Shown here: piece after piece, positions 8,225 through 15,941 of the stretch
How positions within the stretch are numbered: the stretch's first letter is position 1
How the letters are laid out: every line of letters begins with the position of its first letter
DNA from: Flavobacterium cupriresistens
GTDB taxonomy: Bacteria; Bacteroidota; Bacteroidia; Flavobacteriales; Flavobacteriaceae
Direction of reading: 5' to 3'
DNA: 64,000 nt
Assembly: GCF_020911925.1 (NCBI RefSeq)
Contig: NZ_CP087134.1
Span: 3,100,001 to 3,164,000 of the forward strand
The notes under the pieces: model-generated
Told to the model about the DNA's origin: nothing
Database searches by the model: none
What the model saw: the letters and a program-made list of their open reading frames with translations, nothing else
Translations under genes and position numbers: made by a program

Positions 8225-8647
8225 TTATTTTTGCATTTTGAAATAATAATCAGCCGAGTGTTTTCCGCCTCCGTAGAACAAAAAGAAAATGCAAACTAAT
8301 AAAACGACTATGGCTACAGTCAGATTTTCAGAGTGCATATGTCCCATGGAATTTACGAGAACAGCTCCAAATAGTATGGGTAATTGCGCGGCAATTGCCC
8401 AACGGGTGAGTAATCCAAAGAAAATCATGATTCCTCCAATCATATGGGCTGGCGCAATATAATGTAAGAGAAACATTCCGCCTCCAAATTGGTCAATTGG
8501 TGAAATCAAATCATGCAAATATTGAACGTTGGTTACAAATGAAATTCCTTTCATAAATAAAAAAATGCCCAATACAATACGTATTAAATCTACTGGCAAA
8601 TAAGTGTGCGAATTAGCCCATTTATTCAAGCTTTTTACATTTTCCAT
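8225..8647 (-). CDS. DoxX family membrane protein
   Basis: A 140-residue protein with four hydrophobic helices (about 17-35, 60-80, 85-103, 112-130), matching the DoxX/MauG-associated four-helix fold. The first helix holds LIRIVLGIFLFMKG and the second AHMIGGIMIFFGLLTRW, both typical of DoxX (R and G positions). DoxX members are linked to quinone or thiosulfate redox and to oxidative-stress complexes, but the role of this stand-alone copy is unknown. It is followed by an inverted-repeat terminator. Confidence 0.87.
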   Translation of the reverse strand: MENVKSLNKWANSHTYLPVDLIRIVLGIFLFMKGISFVTNVQYLHDLISPIDQFGGGMFLLHYIAPAHMIGGIMIFFGLLTRWAIAAQLPILFGAVLVNSMGHMHSENLTVAIVVLLVCIFFLFYGGGKHSADYYFKMQK

Positions 8648-8768
8648 GATGTTACCTGATTAAAAATTACACACTAAGTTACTAATTTTTAATTAGATAA
8701 ATATTTTTAAGGGACTTAAAATAAGTTTTTTACTTTTAATTTAACGTATTTTAAGAATCCCTTAAAAG

Positions 8769-10397
8769 TTATACCTGAATTACACCCAAATTAAATGGTT
8801 TTTGAATAGGAGCATGATTGGCAGCCTCAATTCCCATAGAAATCCATGTACGGGTATCTAAAGGGTCAATAATGGCATCTGTCCATAATCTCGAAGCAGC
8901 GTAATATGGAGACGTCTGTTCGTCGTAACGTGCTTTTATTTTGGTGAACAATTCTGTTTCTTTGGCTTCATCTACAATCTCTCCTTTAGCTTTAAGCGAA
9001 GAGGCTTCAATTTGAGCCAATACTTTTGCGGCCTGAGTTCCACCCATAACGGCAAGTTCTGCACTTGGCCAGGCAAAAATCAATCTTGGATCATAGGCTT
9101 TTCCACACATGGCATAATTTCCGGCTCCATAAGAGTTACCCACAATTACGGTAAATTTCGGAACTACTGAATTACTCACGGCATTTACCATTTTCGCTCC
9201 GTCTTTTATAATTCCGCCATGTTCTGATTTTGATCCAACCATAAAACCGGTCACATCTTGTAAAAAGACAAGGGGAATTTTTTTCTGGTTGCAATTGGCA
9301 ATAAAACGGGTTGCTTTATCGGCACTATCAGAGTAGATAACTCCTCCAAATTGCATTTCTCCTTTTTTGGTTTTAACTACTTTTCTTTGATTGGCTACAA
9401 TACCAACTGCCCAACCATCGATTCTGGCATAACCGGTGATCAAAGACTGTCCATAACCATCCTTATAAGCTTCAAATTCAGAATTGTCAACCAGACGATT
9501 GATGATTTCCATCATGTCGTATTGTTCGTTTCTGGCTTTTGGCAGGATTCCGTAAATATCTTTTGGTTCTAAAGCAGGTTTTTCGGCTTTGATACGACTG
9601 TATCCGGCTTTATCAAAATCACCTATTTTATCTACGATGTTTTTTATTTTATCTAAGGCATCGGCATCATCTTTTGCTTTATAATCGGTTACACCCGAAA
9701 TTTCGCAATGTGTTGTTGCGCCACCCAAAGTTTCATTATCAATCGTTTCACCAATGGCCGCTTTTACCAGGTAGCTTCCGGCAAGAAAAATACTTCCGGT
9801 TTTGTCTACAATTAAAGCTTCATCACTCATAATAGGCAGATAAGCACCACCGGCTACACAACTGCCCATTACGGCAGCTATTTGGGTAATTCCCATACTA
9901 CTCATTTGAGCGTTATTTCTAAAAATACGTCCAAAATGTTCTTTATCAGGAAAAATTTCATCTTGTAATGGCAAATAAACACCGGCACTATCTACCAAAT
10001 AGATAATAGGTAATCTGTTTTCCATTGCGATTTCCTGAGCGCGTAAGTTTTTCTTTCCTGTAATAGGAAACCAGGCACCGGCTTTTACAGTAGCATCATT
10101 AGCCACCACAATGCATTGTTTTCCTCTTATGTATCCTATTTTGATAACCACACCACCGGATGGACAGCCTCCATGTTCGGCATACATTCCGTCTCCGACA
10201 AATCCTCCGATTTCGATACTTTTAGCATTTTCATCCAGTAAATAATCGATACGTTCGCGGGCTGTCATTTTGCCTTCTGCATGAAGTTTTGCAATTCGCT
10301 TTTCACCTCCCCCTAATTTGACTTTAGCAAATCTGTGTTTTAATTCAGAAAGTAGTAATTTATTGTGATCTTCGTTTTTATTGAAGTTTAAATCCAT
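8769..10397 (-). CDS. acyl-CoA carboxylase beta subunit (methylcrotonoyl/propionyl-CoA carboxylase type)
   Basis: Carboxyltransferase subunit of a biotin-dependent acyl-CoA carboxylase, which moves CO2 from biotin to an acyl-CoA. The 542-residue length and both crotonase-like halves are intact. The N half has the CoA-site segments GGCPSGGVVIKIG, TVKAGAWFPITGKKNLRAQE and SCVAGGAYLP; the C half has FLQDVTGFMVG and the oxyanion motif GNSYGAGNYAMCG. The phrase NNAQMSSMGITQIAAVMG is typical of methylcrotonoyl-CoA carboxylase beta (leucine breakdown), but substrate is not certain. The biotin-carrying alpha subunit is not next to it. Confidence 0.9.
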   Translation of the reverse strand: MDLNFNKNEDHNKLLLSELKHRFAKVKLGGGEKRIAKLHAEGKMTARERIDYLLDENAKSIEIGGFVGDGMYAEHGGCPSGGVVIKIGYIRGKQCIVVANDATVKAGAWFPITGKKNLRAQEIAMENRLPIIYLVDSAGVYLPLQDEIFPDKEHFGRIFRNNAQMSSMGITQIAAVMGSCVAGGAYLPIMSDEALIVDKTGSIFLAGSYLVKAAIGETIDNETLGGATTHCEISGVTDYKAKDDADALDKIKNIVDKIGDFDKAGYSRIKAEKPALEPKDIYGILPKARNEQYDMMEIINRLVDNSEFEAYKDGYGQSLITGYARIDGWAVGIVANQRKVVKTKKGEMQFGGVIYSDSADKATRFIANCNQKKIPLVFLQDVTGFMVGSKSEHGGIIKDGAKMVNAVSNSVVPKFTVIVGNSYGAGNYAMCGKAYDPRLIFAWPSAELAVMGGTQAAKVLAQIEASSLKAKGEIVDEAKETELFTKIKARYDEQTSPYYAASRLWTDAIIDPLDTRTWISMGIEAANHAPIQKPFNLGVIQV

Positions 10398-10507
10398 AAG
10401 AAATTGATTTTTTTACAAAATAGTCTGCGCTAATTTACAAAATCAATTGAAATAAACTATTATGGATTTAAAATTGAAATTTGATTTCTTTTTTGTAATT
10501 AAAGAGC

Positions 10508-10535
10508 AAAAAAAAACAGGAGCGAACTCCTGTTT
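10508..10535 (-). terminator. intrinsic terminator of lpxD
   Basis: Stem AAACAGGAG/CTCCTGTTT with loop CGAA (10514-10535), followed on the minus strand by a run of T residues. It lies 22 bases past the lpxD stop codon. Confidence 0.9.
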
Positions 10536-10557
10536 AGTATATGTATAAATCGTACGA

Positions 10558-11556
10558 TTATTTTTTAGATTCGCAAACCAATCTTTTTAGGATTGCCCAT
10601 TGTTTTAGAGCATCACGAGCTTCTACAGCAGGATAACCCAACATTGTTTTTCCGGCAGGGATATCTCCAACAACTCCGGAACCGGCACCTACAATGGCTC
10701 CGTCACCGATAGTGGTGTGGTCTTTAATAGAGGCGCTACCACCAATTATTACGCCGTTACCAAGGGTTACAGAACCTGCTAAACCACTGTTTCCGGCCAT
10801 AATACAAAATTTACCTAATTTGCTGTTATGTCCGATTTGAACTAAATTATCAATTTTACAACCGTCACCAAGAATGGTTGAACTGAATTTACCACGATCC
10901 ACACAGGAATTGGCTCCAATTTCAACTCCGTTTCCGATAATTACATTTCCGATTTGTGGAATTTTGACCAATCCTTTCTCCTTACAAGGACGGAATCCGA
11001 AACCGTCAGCTCCAATTGTTGCATTTGGATGAATGATACAATCGCTACCAATATGGCAACGCTCGCGCACTACGGTTCCTGACCAGATAACGGTATTTTT
11101 ACCGATAGTACATTCGTCTAAAATAGTCACATTTGGATAGATGGTCACATTAGCAGCAATTTCTACTTTTGGACCAATATAACAGCCTGCACCAATTTTA
11201 CTTCCTTCACCAATAATAGCAGTTTCGTCAATAACCGCAGTTCTGTGGATTTGATTGTGAAATATTGGAGTAGGTGGGGCAAAAAGGGCAAGAATTTGAG
11301 ACATCGCTAAATCGGCATTTTTTACTTTTATAAAAGCACGATTATCTCCAGGTTCAATCGAAATATCTTCATTAACAACTGCTATTGAGGCTTTTGAAGC
11401 TTCCCATAATTTTTCATATTTTTTATTTCCTATGAAAGAAATTTCAGTAGTTGTTGCTTTTTCCAGTTGCTCTGTTGCAGTTACGCTTTGCGAAGTAGTG
11501 CCATAAATTTCACCTTTTATGACTTCGTTAATTTCTTGGATTGAATAGGATTTCAT
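10558..11556 (-). CDS. lpxD: UDP-3-O-(3-hydroxyacyl)glucosamine N-acyltransferase LpxD
   Basis: Third enzyme of lipid A synthesis, which adds a 3-hydroxyacyl chain from ACP to the 2-amino group of the UDP-glucosamine intermediate. The 332-residue protein has an N-terminal uridine-binding domain (about 1-100) followed by a left-handed beta helix of hexapeptide repeats (about 105-315). The catalytic histidine is H243 in VQIGHNSKLG, and the motif ATIGADGFGF is present. The ATG at 11556 (MKSYSIQEINEV) fits the family better than the upstream in-frame ATG at 11595. It is monocistronic, far from lpxA/lpxC, as for the second LpxD homologue often found in flavobacteria. Confidence 0.92.
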   Translation of the reverse strand: MKSYSIQEINEVIKGEIYGTTSQSVTATEQLEKATTTEISFIGNKKYEKLWEASKASIAVVNEDISIEPGDNRAFIKVKNADLAMSQILALFAPPTPIFHNQIHRTAVIDETAIIGEGSKIGAGCYIGPKVEIAANVTIYPNVTILDECTIGKNTVIWSGTVVRERCHIGSDCIIHPNATIGADGFGFRPCKEKGLVKIPQIGNVIIGNGVEIGANSCVDRGKFSSTILGDGCKIDNLVQIGHNSKLGKFCIMAGNSGLAGSVTLGNGVIIGGSASIKDHTTIGDGAIVGAGSGVVGDIPAGKTMLGYPAVEARDALKQWAILKRLVCESKK

Positions 11557-12266
11557 GAATGAATTAAATTGATTGTAGGGGTTATTTTTTGCCAAATAAA
11601 ATCAATTTGATTCGAATTACCTAATGTTCTTTTTAAGTTTTTTAAATTACTCTCTAAATAATAGTTTAAATATTACAAATTTAATACTAGAACTACTAAT
11701 TTTTTGATTGTTGTGCAATTTTCAGGTTTGCATAAATTTTGATTCCGCTGCAGATTTTGTAGTTTAGATATGTAAATCTCAGTAAAAAATAAAAAGAAGA
11801 ATGAGGTTTTATTTTGTTGGTTATCATGTATTTATTGTGAACTGCTTTTGATGTTTTATGCCGTACTATCTGCTTTGTTGTTTCTTTTTTGTGAAAAAAG
11901 AGAGATCGGAAAAATTACAATTTTCGGTTTTTTGGGCTCATTCCGAATTTTGATTTTGATCTTTATTGTAATTCGTTCATAATGAGGACGAAGCGTAAAA
12001 TAGTGGCGAAAAAAAGTTTTTTTAGTGATGGGGAGATTATATGAAAAAATAGTAGTATAAATAGTATGATTTATAAAAACGAAAGAAATGATTTAGCAGC
12101 GGATTACTTTTAAAAGCGACTTACAATAATCGTTTACTTTATAAGACTAAAATAAAAAAGCAATTCACTTACTAATAAGGAATCGCTTTTCTGAATAATT
12201 AGTTTGTAAATAATTATCCTTTTTGAATTTTTTACTATTTGATTTGCCTCAAGCTTTGGCTCAATA

Positions 12267-12362
12267 TCATTAAGTTAAGGATTGTCAAAAAAAGTCTCCC
12301 ACAGATTTTAGCAGATTGAAATAAAAAAAATCCGCAAAATCCGCAGAATCTGTGTGAAAAAC
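12267..12362 (+). repeat. dispersed hairpin repeat (CACGCAGATTT family), copy C
   Basis: The unit has ATCATTAAGTTAAGGATTGTC, then CCACAGATTTTAGCAGATTG, A-run, CCGCAAAATCCGC and AATCTGTGTGA. It matches copies A and B near 4.3 kb, with compensating changes in the two arms (CACAGATT/AATCTGTG instead of CGCAGATT/AATCTGCG). Confidence 0.75.
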
Positions 12363-12397
12363 ATCTTAACTATATTCCTCCAGCTAAAGTTCAACGC

Positions 12398-12484
12398 CAT
12401 TAAATTAAGGATTGTCAAAAGAAAGTCTCTCGCAGATTTTAGCAGATTGAAATAAAAAAAATCCGCAAAATCTGCATGAAAAAC
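12398..12484 (+). repeat. dispersed hairpin repeat (CACGCAGATTT family), copy D
   Basis: Direct repeat of copy C about 130 bp downstream, in the same orientation. It lacks one of the two internal CCGCAAAAT units and ends AAAATCTGCATGA. Both C and D are followed by the same sequence AACATCTTAACTATATTCCT, so the repeated unit is longer than the hairpin. Confidence 0.75.
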
Positions 12485-12592
12485 ATCTTAACTATATTCC
12501 TCAAACTAAAGCAGGAGATTATTCAATATAATGCTTTAACAAACCTTAGTTGATTTGGCTTTCGGCATCAGAAAACTTATAACTTGAATTAA

Positions 12593-13039
12593 TTACTCTT
12601 TTACTTTAGAAAGAGATATAGCATTGATACAGTAGCGCAATCCGCTTGGCTCCGGGCCATCGGGAAAAACGTGTCCTAAATGTCCGTCACAAGTATTACA
12701 AACTACCTCAACACGAATCATTCCGTATGATTTGTCGGCGTTATAAGCGATTGCATTTTCTTTAATCGGTTGCGTAAAGGAGGGCCAGCCTGTTCCTGAT
12801 TCAAATTTTTCACTGGCATCAAAAAGTAGCGTACCACAACATTTACATTCATAAATTCCGGGATCAAATAAACTGCATAACTCAGAACTAAAAGATCTTT
12901 CTGTTCCTTTTAAACGAGTTACCTGATATTCTTCAGCAGTTAGAAGTTGTTTCCATTCTTCTTCTGTTTTTTCCACTCTCTTTTCAGGAGCCGGATTTCC
13001 TTTATTTGTAAAACGAATTACATCTGCCCATTTGATCAT
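12593..13039 (-). CDS. msrB: peptide-methionine (R)-S-oxide reductase MsrB
   Basis: Repairs oxidised methionine (R-sulfoxide) in proteins. The 148-residue protein has the full MsrB domain: two zinc CxxC pairs (C65-C68 in CKCC and C114-C117 in CNTC), the substrate motif GTGWPSF, HLGHVFPDGP, and the catalytic cysteine C137 in RYCINA. There is no signal peptide, so it should be cytoplasmic. An MsrA domain is not fused. It is followed by prfB on the same strand, but a 144-bp repeat-bearing spacer separates them. Confidence 0.96.
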   Translation of the reverse strand: MIKWADVIRFTNKGNPAPEKRVEKTEEEWKQLLTAEEYQVTRLKGTERSFSSELCSLFDPGIYECKCCGTLLFDASEKFESGTGWPSFTQPIKENAIAYNADKSYGMIRVEVVCNTCDGHLGHVFPDGPEPSGLRYCINAISLSKVKE

Positions 13040-13054
13040 AAGTAGTTTTTTTTT

Positions 13055-13170
13055 AAAGTTTCAAGTTTCAGGTTTCAGGTTTCAAGTTTTTAGTCTCAGT
13101 TTTCAGTTTACTTGACGGTTTTGCTTTTGAATTTAATCAAAGAGTAAAACTGCGACTGTGACTGAAAACT
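13055..13170. repeat. GTTTCAG/GTTTCAA heptamer repeat and GCGACTGAAAACT cluster
   Basis: Array of GTTTCAA, GTTTCAG and GTTTTCAG units (13057-13112), then ACTGCGACTGTGACTGAAAACTGCGACT (in two stretches) near 13148-13177. Both motif types recur together at 62.97-63.27 kb and singly in other spacers of the window. Confidence 0.75.
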
Positions 13171-13183
13171 GCGACTAAAAAAA

Positions 13184-14282
13184 CTATTCCTCCTCTCGTT
13201 GTCCCATCATCATTAGAAATGCTTTTAGGAAAGGATCAATATTTCCGTTCATTACGCCATCAACATCGCTGGTTTCGTAACCTGTACGGACATCTTTTAC
13301 TAATTTATAAGGTTGCATAACGTAATTACGGATTTGCGAACCCCATTCGATTTTCATTTTCCCGGCTTCGATGTCAGCACGTTGGGCTTGTTGTTTTTTA
13401 AGCTCAATTTCGTATAACTGAGAACGTAACATCTGCATGGCACGTTGTCGGTTATCTTGCTGAGAACGGGTTTCAGAACATTGAATCTGAATTCCGGTTG
13501 GTTTGTGAACCAATTGTACTTTGGTTTCTACTTTATTTACGTTTTGTCCTCCGGCACCACTCGAACGGGAAGTTGTAATCTCAATATCGGCAGGGTTAAT
13601 GTCGATTTCGATACTATCGTCAACAAGTGGGTATACATAAACTGATGCAAATGAAGTATGACGTTTGGCATTACTGTCAAAAGGCGAAATTCGAACTAAA
13701 CGATGTACGCCGTTTTCTCCTTTTAAGTACCCAAAAGAATAATCTCCTTCAAACTCTAAAGTTACAGTCTTGATTCCTGCCACCTCGCCAGCCTGAAAGT
13801 TCAGTTCTTTTATTTTGAAACCGTAACTTTCTCCCCACATGATGTACATGCGCATCAGCATTCCGGCCCAGTCACAACTTTCAGTTCCACCGGCACCCGC
13901 CGTAATTTGAACCACAGCACTCAAACTGTCACCTTCGTCGGAAAGCATGTTTTTGAATTCTATGTTTTCAATATGCGATTGTGTCGTGTTGTAATGCTCG
14001 TCTAATTCCTCGGCTGAAAGTTCCCCTTCTTTATAGAAATCATAAGCAAGCTGTAATTCATCTGTAAGTTCAATAGCTTTATCATAATCTTCGATCCATT
14101 TTTTCTTGTTTCGAAGGTTTTTTACAATGATTTCAGCTTCTTTAGGATTGTTCCAGAAGTCAGGTGCGAAGGTTTTTTCTTCTTCGTTGGCAATTTCGAT
14201 TAGCTTGGCATCAACGTCAAAGATACCTCCTCAACGCACCAAGGCGCTCCACAATACCTTTAATTTGTTCGGTAGTTGTCAT
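13184..14282 (-). CDS. prfB: peptide chain release factor 2, with programmed +1 frameshift
   Basis: RF2 ends translation at UGA and UAA. Coding is split: ATG at 14282 runs 21 codons to CTT at 14222-14220, then an in-frame TGA (14219-14217); skipping one base at 14219 continues with GAC in the frame that ends at 13184. The joined product is 365 residues, the normal RF2 length. It has the stop-recognition tripeptide SPF at about 199-201 and the peptidyl-hydrolysis motif GAGGQ at about 242-246. The slip site TATCTTTGAC with an AGGAGG just upstream is the classical autoregulatory arrangement. The interruption is therefore regulation, not a mutation. Confidence 0.96.
14216..14230 (-). promoter_or_regulatory. 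prfB +1 programmed frameshift site
   Basis: Minus-strand sequence GGAGGTATCTTTGAC (an A precedes it, giving AGGAGG). The P-site CTT can re-pair on TTT, and the UGA stop is read slowly when RF2 is scarce. The SD-like AGGAGG acts on ribosomes already translating, although this lineage rarely uses such sequences at starts. Confidence 0.93.
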
Positions 14283-14393
14283 AAATTAATACAAGTTTTA
14301 TATGTTTTTTATAAATATTACGTTAATTTGGTTCTGGGATATTCACTAGTTAAAGTTTATTAAAACTTATCTCGAATAACTGTCAGTAATACG

Positions 14394-14401
14394 TAATTTT
14401 G
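14394..14401 (+). promoter_or_regulatory. -7 box upstream of threonine aldolase
   Basis: TAATTTTG matches the Bacteroidota TAnnTTTG consensus and lies 31 bases before the ATG at 14433. No good -33 TTTG is seen. Confidence 0.45.
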
Positions 14402-14432
14402 TTGTGCAAAAATAAGACATAGTTTTTAGAAT

Positions 14433-15452
14433 ATGGAAATAAATTTAATTAGCGATACCATTACCAAACCTTCTCTGGAAATGTTGCAGTATATGTTTAA
14501 TGCCCAAGTCGGTGATGATGTATACAAACAAGACCCGACAGTCATTGAGCTTGAAACCAGAGTAGCGGAGTTTTTTGGAATGGAGGCCGGGCTTTTTTTT
14601 CCATCCGGAACTATGGCTAACCAAACTGCAATCAAATTACACACCCAACCGGGTGAACAATTAATTGCCGATAAATACGCGCATGTTTATCATTATGAAG
14701 GAGGAGGTGTTTCTTTTAATAGTGGTGTTTCCTGTTGTTTAATAGATGGACATCGCGGCATGATCAATGCTACTCAGGTAGCAGCAGCAATTAATGATCC
14801 TGAATTTTATCATAGTCCTTTAACAAGTTTGGTTTGTGTCGAAAATACAACCAATAAAGGGGGTGGTGCCTGTTACGAATTAGAAGATTTAAGAGAGATA
14901 AAAAAAGTCTGCGATGCCAATAATTTGAAATTTCATTTGGATGGCGCCAGAATTTGGAATGCGTTGGTAGCAAAAAGACAAAACCCAAAAGAATTTGGAG
15001 CTATTTTCGATACTATTTCGGTTTGTTTGTCTAAAGGATTAGGTGCGCCAATCGGTTCTGTTCTGTTAGGATCTAAAGCTGATATCCATAGAGCGTTGAG
15101 AATCAGGAAAATACTTGGTGGTGGAATGCGTCAGGTGGGGTATTTGGCAGCAGCAGGACTCTATGCTTTGGCTCATAATATTGAAAGATTGGCCGAAGAT
15201 CACCGCAGAGCTAAAGAAATCGCAGCGGTTTTAAGTACAAAACCCTGGATAGCCGCAATAGAACCGGTAGAAACTAATATTTTGATTTTTTCATTGGCCG
15301 AAAACTACAGTGACCAGCTTTTAGTAGAAAAATTGAAACAGAAAAATATTTCAATAAGTTTAATGGGACATAATAAACTCCGAATCGTAACGCATCTGGA
15401 TTATAGAGAAGTGATGCATACGTATGTTTTGGAGACACTTTCGAAGTTTTAA
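14433..15452 (+). CDS. ltaE: low-specificity L-threonine aldolase
   Basis: PLP enzyme of fold type I that cleaves threonine or allo-threonine to glycine and acetaldehyde. The 339-residue sequence carries the PLP lysine K201 in CLSKGLGAPIGS, the cofactor-binding HLDGARIWNA, and the N-terminal substrate motif ISDTITKPS. Length and motifs are complete. It stands alone, divergent from prfB and convergent with ybaB. Because the threonine operon and gcvT are also in this window, it may link threonine breakdown to glycine and C1 metabolism, but this is inference. Confidence 0.93.
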   Translation: MEINLISDTITKPSLEMLQYMFNAQVGDDVYKQDPTVIELETRVAEFFGMEAGLFFPSGTMANQTAIKLHTQPGEQLIADKYAHVYHYEGGGVSFNSGVSCCLIDGHRGMINATQVAAAINDPEFYHSPLTSLVCVENTTNKGGGACYELEDLREIKKVCDANNLKFHLDGARIWNALVAKRQNPKEFGAIFDTISVCLSKGLGAPIGSVLLGSKADIHRALRIRKILGGGMRQVGYLAAAGLYALAHNIERLAEDHRRAKEIAAVLSTKPWIAAIEPVETNILIFSLAENYSDQLLVEKLKQKNISISLMGHNKLRIVTHLDYREVMHTYVLETLSKF

Positions 15453-15473
15453 AAAAAAAGGTTTAAATTTTGT

Positions 15474-15545
15474 TTCAAGTTTCAAGTTTCAGGTTTTTCG
15501 TAATACGTATAACTTGAAACCTGAAACCTGAAACCTGAAACTTGA
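15474..15545. terminator. inverted heptamer-repeat array between convergent ltaE and ybaB, terminator-like
   Basis: Left arm TTTCAAGTTTCAAGTTTCAG (15473-15492) and right arm AAACCTGAAACCTGAAACCT and on to AAACTTGAA (15517-15546), around a short spacer. It would form a long hairpin read from either side. Built from GTTTCAG/GTTTCAA units found throughout the window. Confidence 0.6.
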
Positions 15546-15552
15546 AGCATTC

Positions 15553-15873
15553 TTATTTAAACAAGTTGTCCATTCCCGGAATCATTGGCATATCCATTTT
15601 TGCAACGGCGTCCAATTCTCTTTCGTTTACACCTGTAGCTTTTTCAATCGCTTTATTGATTGTTACAATTAAGTAATCTTCTAATTGTTCTTTGTCTTCC
15701 AATAAAGAGTCGTCAATTGAAATGGAAGTTATCTTTCTATTTGCAGTTAAGGTCACTTTTAATAATCCATCAGCACTTTGTTCGTCAATTAAAACAGTAT
15801 CCAGGCGCTTTTTTGTATCTTCAATTTTTTGTTGGGTTTCTTTAAGTTTGCCCATCATTCCCATTAAATCCAT
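15553..15873 (-). CDS. ybaB: YbaB/EbfC family nucleoid-associated protein
   Basis: Small dimeric DNA-binding protein. The 106-residue sequence starts [20 protein letters not shown], the typical Met-rich N-terminal helix, followed by the family core [20 protein letters not shown] and a C-terminal helix. Family members coat DNA and are usually next to recR and dnaX in proteobacteria; here it is alone. It ends against the heptamer-repeat hairpin shared with ltaE. A clear promoter box lies 28 bases upstream of the start. Confidence 0.92.
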   Translation of the reverse strand: MDLMGMMGKLKETQQKIEDTKKRLDTVLIDEQSADGLLKVTLTANRKITSISIDDSLLEDKEQLEDYLIVTINKAIEKATGVNERELDAVAKMDMPMIPGMDNLFK

Positions 15874-15900
15874 TTTTGTTGATTTTTAAATTATTCCGTA

Positions 15901-15931
15901 CAAAATTAGTATATTGCTCTAGTATTTCAAT
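15901..15931 (-). promoter_or_regulatory. ybaB promoter
   Basis: On the minus strand TAATTTTG (-7 box, 15901-15908) lies 19 bp from ATTG (15928-15931), a partial -33 TTTG element. The start codon is at 15873, giving a short 5' untranslated region. Confidence 0.5.
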
Positions 15932-15941
15932 ACAATATTTT

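Larger units (their letters stand above)
11557..12592. other. ~1-kb AT-rich spacer without a convincing gene
   Basis: I see no ORF above about 30 codons that looks coding. It has short ATG frames (for example 20 codons from about 11981 and 15 codons from about 12066) and an imperfect hairpin AAAAGCAATTC/GAATCGCTTTT near 12155-12190 with T-rich end. The right part carries two copies of the CACGCAGATTT hairpin repeat. It may be a graveyard of a lost gene. Confidence 0.5.

Noticed and set aside
11981..12114. Short ORFs of 20 and 15 codons in the lpxD-msrB spacer
   Set aside because: No promoter or conserved feature visible, so likely chance frames.
13184..13948. prfB as a truncated pseudogene
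   Set aside because: The missing N-terminus is encoded upstream in the shifted frame, with a canonical slip site and intact length.
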